From NCBI GenBank assembly GCA_024529925.1, contig JAFEUB010000795.1, positions 1,488,001 to 1,552,000 on the forward strand: a stretch of 64,000 bases of DNA, in the 5' to 3' direction. Under the pieces are notes generated by a model that was not told the DNA's origin, searched no databases, and worked only from the letters and a program-made list of their open reading frames with translations. Positions 61,801 through 64,000 of this stretch are shown here, in pieces (positions within the stretch are counted from its first letter, which is position 1; each line of letters begins with the position of its first letter). Position numbers and translations under genes: made by a program. Origin of the DNA: Ophthalmolycus amberensis. Taxonomy: Eukaryota > Chordata > Actinopteri > Perciformes > Zoarcidae.

Positions 61801-62727
61801 AGATCTGTAGTATCAACACCTGAATTAGAAATGATCATACACACATTTATCTCTTCACGCATTGACTACTGCAACTCACTTTTCACATCACTCAGTGTAT
61901 CTGCTCTTAACCGTCTGCAGGTCATCCAAAATGCTGCCGCCAGATTACTCACCAGGACAAATCGACGGTCTCACATCACCCCCGTACTCCGATCTCTCCA
62001 CTGGCTTCCTGTAGCATCTAGGATACACTTTAAAATTCTCACCATCACTTACAGAGCACTTCACGGTCAGGCTCCGGCTTATGTAGCTGATCTACTTCGC
62101 CCCTATTCACCCGCCCGCACTCTCAGGTCAAATGCTCTAGGTCTTCTGTCAGTCCCACGCACAAGATTTAAGACACGAGGTGACCGAGCCTTTGAGGCAG
62201 TGGCCCCGAGGCTCTGGAATGCTCTGCCTGCAACTCTGCGCCTCGCAGATACTGTGGATACTTTTAAAAGCCAGCTCAAAACCCACCTGTTTAGGCTGGC
62301 GTTTGTGTAAAAGTAAACCCATGTCCTAGACCTGCTCTTAAAATATGTTTTACATTTTTATTTTATTTTTTATAATTTTTTATTTTATTTTTTAATTTTC
62401 TCTGTGTAGATAATTTATTGACCCTTGGGTCACATTGTGTTTTTATGCTTTTAAATGTCTGCTCTGTTAAGCACTTTGTGATACTACGGTCTGTGAAAAG
62501 CGCTGTATAAATAAAATTCATTCATTCATTCATTCATTCATTCATTCATTCAGGGTGTAAGTGTGGTTACCTGATGCGCTCGGGGGAGTGGATGATGGCC
62601 TCCACTATGTTGTCTCGAATGAACAGCCGGTCCTCATCTGGGATGTTGTTGACAGCAGGAGTCTCTGTGACTGAAGCGTCGCCGTCACTCCAGTGCTGGG
62701 TTATCATGTTCTTCAGGTAAATCACAC
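52080..62727 (-). CDS. ipo7: ipo7, importin-7 nuclear import receptor (5' end outside window)
   Basis: Importin-beta family receptor for ribosomal proteins, histone H1 and other cargoes, built of HEAT repeats. Exons from the 5' side: 62571-62727, 60541-60699, 60299-60455, 59846-59935, 59618-59712, 59442-59526, 59190-59324, 58908-59007, 58739-58815, 58518-58634, 57393-57482, 57093-57258, 56803-56963, 56216-56344, 55041-55107, 54788-54913, 54548-54645, 54341-54436, 54012-54232, 53536-53747, 53225-53431, 53002-53118 and 52080-52177. They total 2960 nt, or about 986 residues. Phases agree throughout. The first visible exon starts at GVIYLKNMITQHW, so about 55 N-terminal residues lie beyond base 64000. 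Conserved blocks include [20 protein letters not shown] and [20 protein letters not shown]. A highly acidic loop (ENDEDDDDEDGEDDDENN) and the C-terminus FNFGGTAPGMN match IPO7. The paralogue IPO8 is less likely because tmem41b is adjacent. The intron 60700-62570 is filled by an L2 element. Confidence 0.96.
52860..52891 (+). repeat. Poly(A) tract, 32 bp
   Basis: Uninterrupted A run in the last ipo7 intron, preceded by AAAATAAAATAAA phrases. It could be the tail of a decayed plus-strand retroposon, but no body is recognisable upstream. Confidence 0.9.
60755..62552 (+). mobile_element. L2-clade LINE, 5'-truncated, with open reverse-transcriptase frame
   Basis: Non-LTR retrotransposon inserted antisense to ipo7 within its intron. 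The frame from the ATG at 60982 to 62310 encodes 442 residues and continues upstream without a stop to about 60755. It contains the RT signatures NYRPISKLPFLSKILEKVV, DLSSAFDTVDHDIL, GVPQGSVLGPLLFSLYL and the catalytic YADD. The C-terminal block RSLHWLPVASRIHFKIL is typical of fish L2 elements. The 3' end has the L2-like GCACTTTGTG and GCTGTATAAATAAA motifs and a tail of ATTC repeats at 62515-62552. The endonuclease half is missing through 5' truncation. An intact frame suggests a fairly recent insertion. Confidence 0.92.
62515..62552 (+). repeat. (ATTC)n tail of the L2 element
   Basis: About nine ATTC units directly after the ATAAA end of the LINE, the short tandem tail characteristic of L2/CR1-type insertions. 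It ends about 20 nt from the ipo7 splice donor at 62570. Confidence 0.95.
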
Positions 62728-64000
62728 CTAGACAGACAGAACGCCACAAGGGTCAGCCCTTTAACAGTACAAAATATATATAATTTGTTGGTTTTTTTGG
62801 AGGGCTGGAAAGCTAAATGTTACTCATGTGCAACTTATTGTACACACCAGTGCGAGTGATTGATAGTCCGATGTAAAGCAGCTGCAGATAAGGTGAGGTT
62901 GAACACCATGTATGGAATTTTAAAAACCATAGATGGTGCACAACCTCATGCGACTCCCAAATGTGCACCCATCATAGTGACTGCATTTACATCACCGTGA
63001 CTGTAAATGCAGAAATAAATTCCTCCATCTGTAGTTCAGTAGTTTTGAATGTGGCACCAGGCTGGGAGTCGGGTTCACTTCCACAATGCGGGCCCCGCTG
63101 TGAGTCCTGTGGCTCGCAGGGAACGGCGTCTGAGGCGAGCGTCAGACTGCTGACACAAACGTCTACACCGCTAGCGAGGCAATCATAATCCAGCCTATCA
63201 ATGCTGACAGAGCACAAACCCCCTCCCCTCTGCTTATGACCACCAGACTACACTATCACCCAGCGCTGCAAAGCCACGAAGAATCAGTCGTGTCAATTAG
63301 AGTCATGGACAGGAGGAAAATGACTTCTGGAAAATGTCTAGCTGAATGAAACTGCTGAGAGGCCAACATATGGTAGAAAAGGACAAATTAAACCAAAAAT
63401 AAAATGGCCATATAAATGTGGTGAAATACCGACTTCAGGTATGATAACAGTGGTGCTTATCAAAATCAGCTATTCTGATTAGCCACTCTCTAATATAACA
63501 TCTGAACAATTAGTGTTTCTCGTGAATTAACTATTTAAAATGACCTTAAAATCCTCAACAAAAACACAAAACACAACACATTTGGCAGCAAAAACCTCAG
63601 AAGCAGAGAACTCAAAAACGCCCCATGTCCCAGACACGCTGCCAATACAGATTCAAAAACAACTCAAACCCACATTCAATGATGCTGCCTGTTATAAAAC
63701 CACTTTGATGAAAGCATTTGATCATCTATTCACTGAAGATATGTAGTAAGTGCCAATCAAATGAAATGATCGTAGCAGTTTGACAGCACTTTTTTAATGT
63801 TGGCCTGCTTTCCAACATCAAGCCAGACAGGAGCTACACGCATAACAATCTGACCGACTTGTGTATCGACTAAGTGCCAAATCAATAAGTTAAGTTAATT
63901 TAGCCCTAAACGGACATGATTCAAACATGTTTTTAAAATGTCGTCATCTCAGAATAACGATATAATCAATTTGTCGTCAACAAAGGGTCGTTTCCTCTTA
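62728..64000 (-). other. ipo7: ipo7 intron (5' part), no exon visible
   Basis: Upstream of the first visible ipo7 exon no segment encodes the expected N-terminal residues, so this is intron up to the window edge. Open frames at 62987-63217 (minus) and 63540-63746 (plus) show no family features. Confidence 0.65.

Noticed and set aside
62987..63217. Minus-strand frame considered as an upstream ipo7 exon
   Set aside because: It does not encode the expected importin-7 N-terminal residues and has no acceptor/donor in a usable phase.

Overview
This window is vertebrate DNA, almost certainly from a ray-finned (teleost, probably percomorph) fish. The genes are split by canonical GT-AG introns, most of them short. 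The interspersed repeats are fish types: an L2-like LINE with an ATTC-repeat tail, a tRNA-derived SINE, and many CA, GT and AGT microsatellites. All five protein-coding genes lie on the minus strand, so transcription runs from high to low coordinates. I assembled the coding exons by reading splice sites and phases by eye; every junction used keeps the reading frame.

Layout from left to right. 1-5806: the 5' half of scube2, with a signal-peptide exon and EGF modules 1 to 9; the rest lies beyond the left edge. 6167-6426: a 62-codon open frame with a hydrophobic N-terminus, 59 bp downstream of a perfect RFX X-box; it is either a microprotein gene or an upstream ORF. 8734-10461: sinhcaf-like (fam60a family), a subunit of the SIN3-HDAC corepressor, with a non-coding first exon near 11.55 kb. 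13685-41537: complete dennd5a, with 23 coding exons encoding about 1293 residues, plus an in-frame 105-nt candidate cassette exon at 21960-22064. 45219-50115: complete tmem41b, with seven exons encoding 283 residues. 52080-62727: ipo7 (importin-7), lacking only its first exon or exons, which lie beyond the right edge.

The genes do not form a pathway. Scube2 is a secreted Hedgehog-release factor, Sinhcaf-like is a nuclear corepressor subunit, Dennd5a is a Rab GEF, Tmem41b is an ER lipid scramblase needed for autophagy, and Ipo7 is a nuclear import receptor. They are linked by ancient synteny. SCUBE2, DENND5A, TMEM41B and IPO7 are neighbours on human 11p15.4, while SINHCAF, DENND5B and IPO8 lie together on human 12p11. 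The sinhcaf-like gene here therefore looks like a whole-genome-duplication copy kept in fish and lost from the mammalian 11p15 side.

Repeats are concentrated in dennd5a introns and one ipo7 intron. The 22.95-25.0 kb stretch holds a duplicated dispersed repeat, a 0.5-kb AGT-rich tract and a three-unit tandem repeat of about 138 bp. A small nested inverted repeat lies at 29026-29156. A 5'-truncated L2 with an open reverse-transcriptase frame fills nearly the whole ipo7 intron at 60700-62570. No RNA gene, CRISPR array or other prokaryotic or viral system was found.
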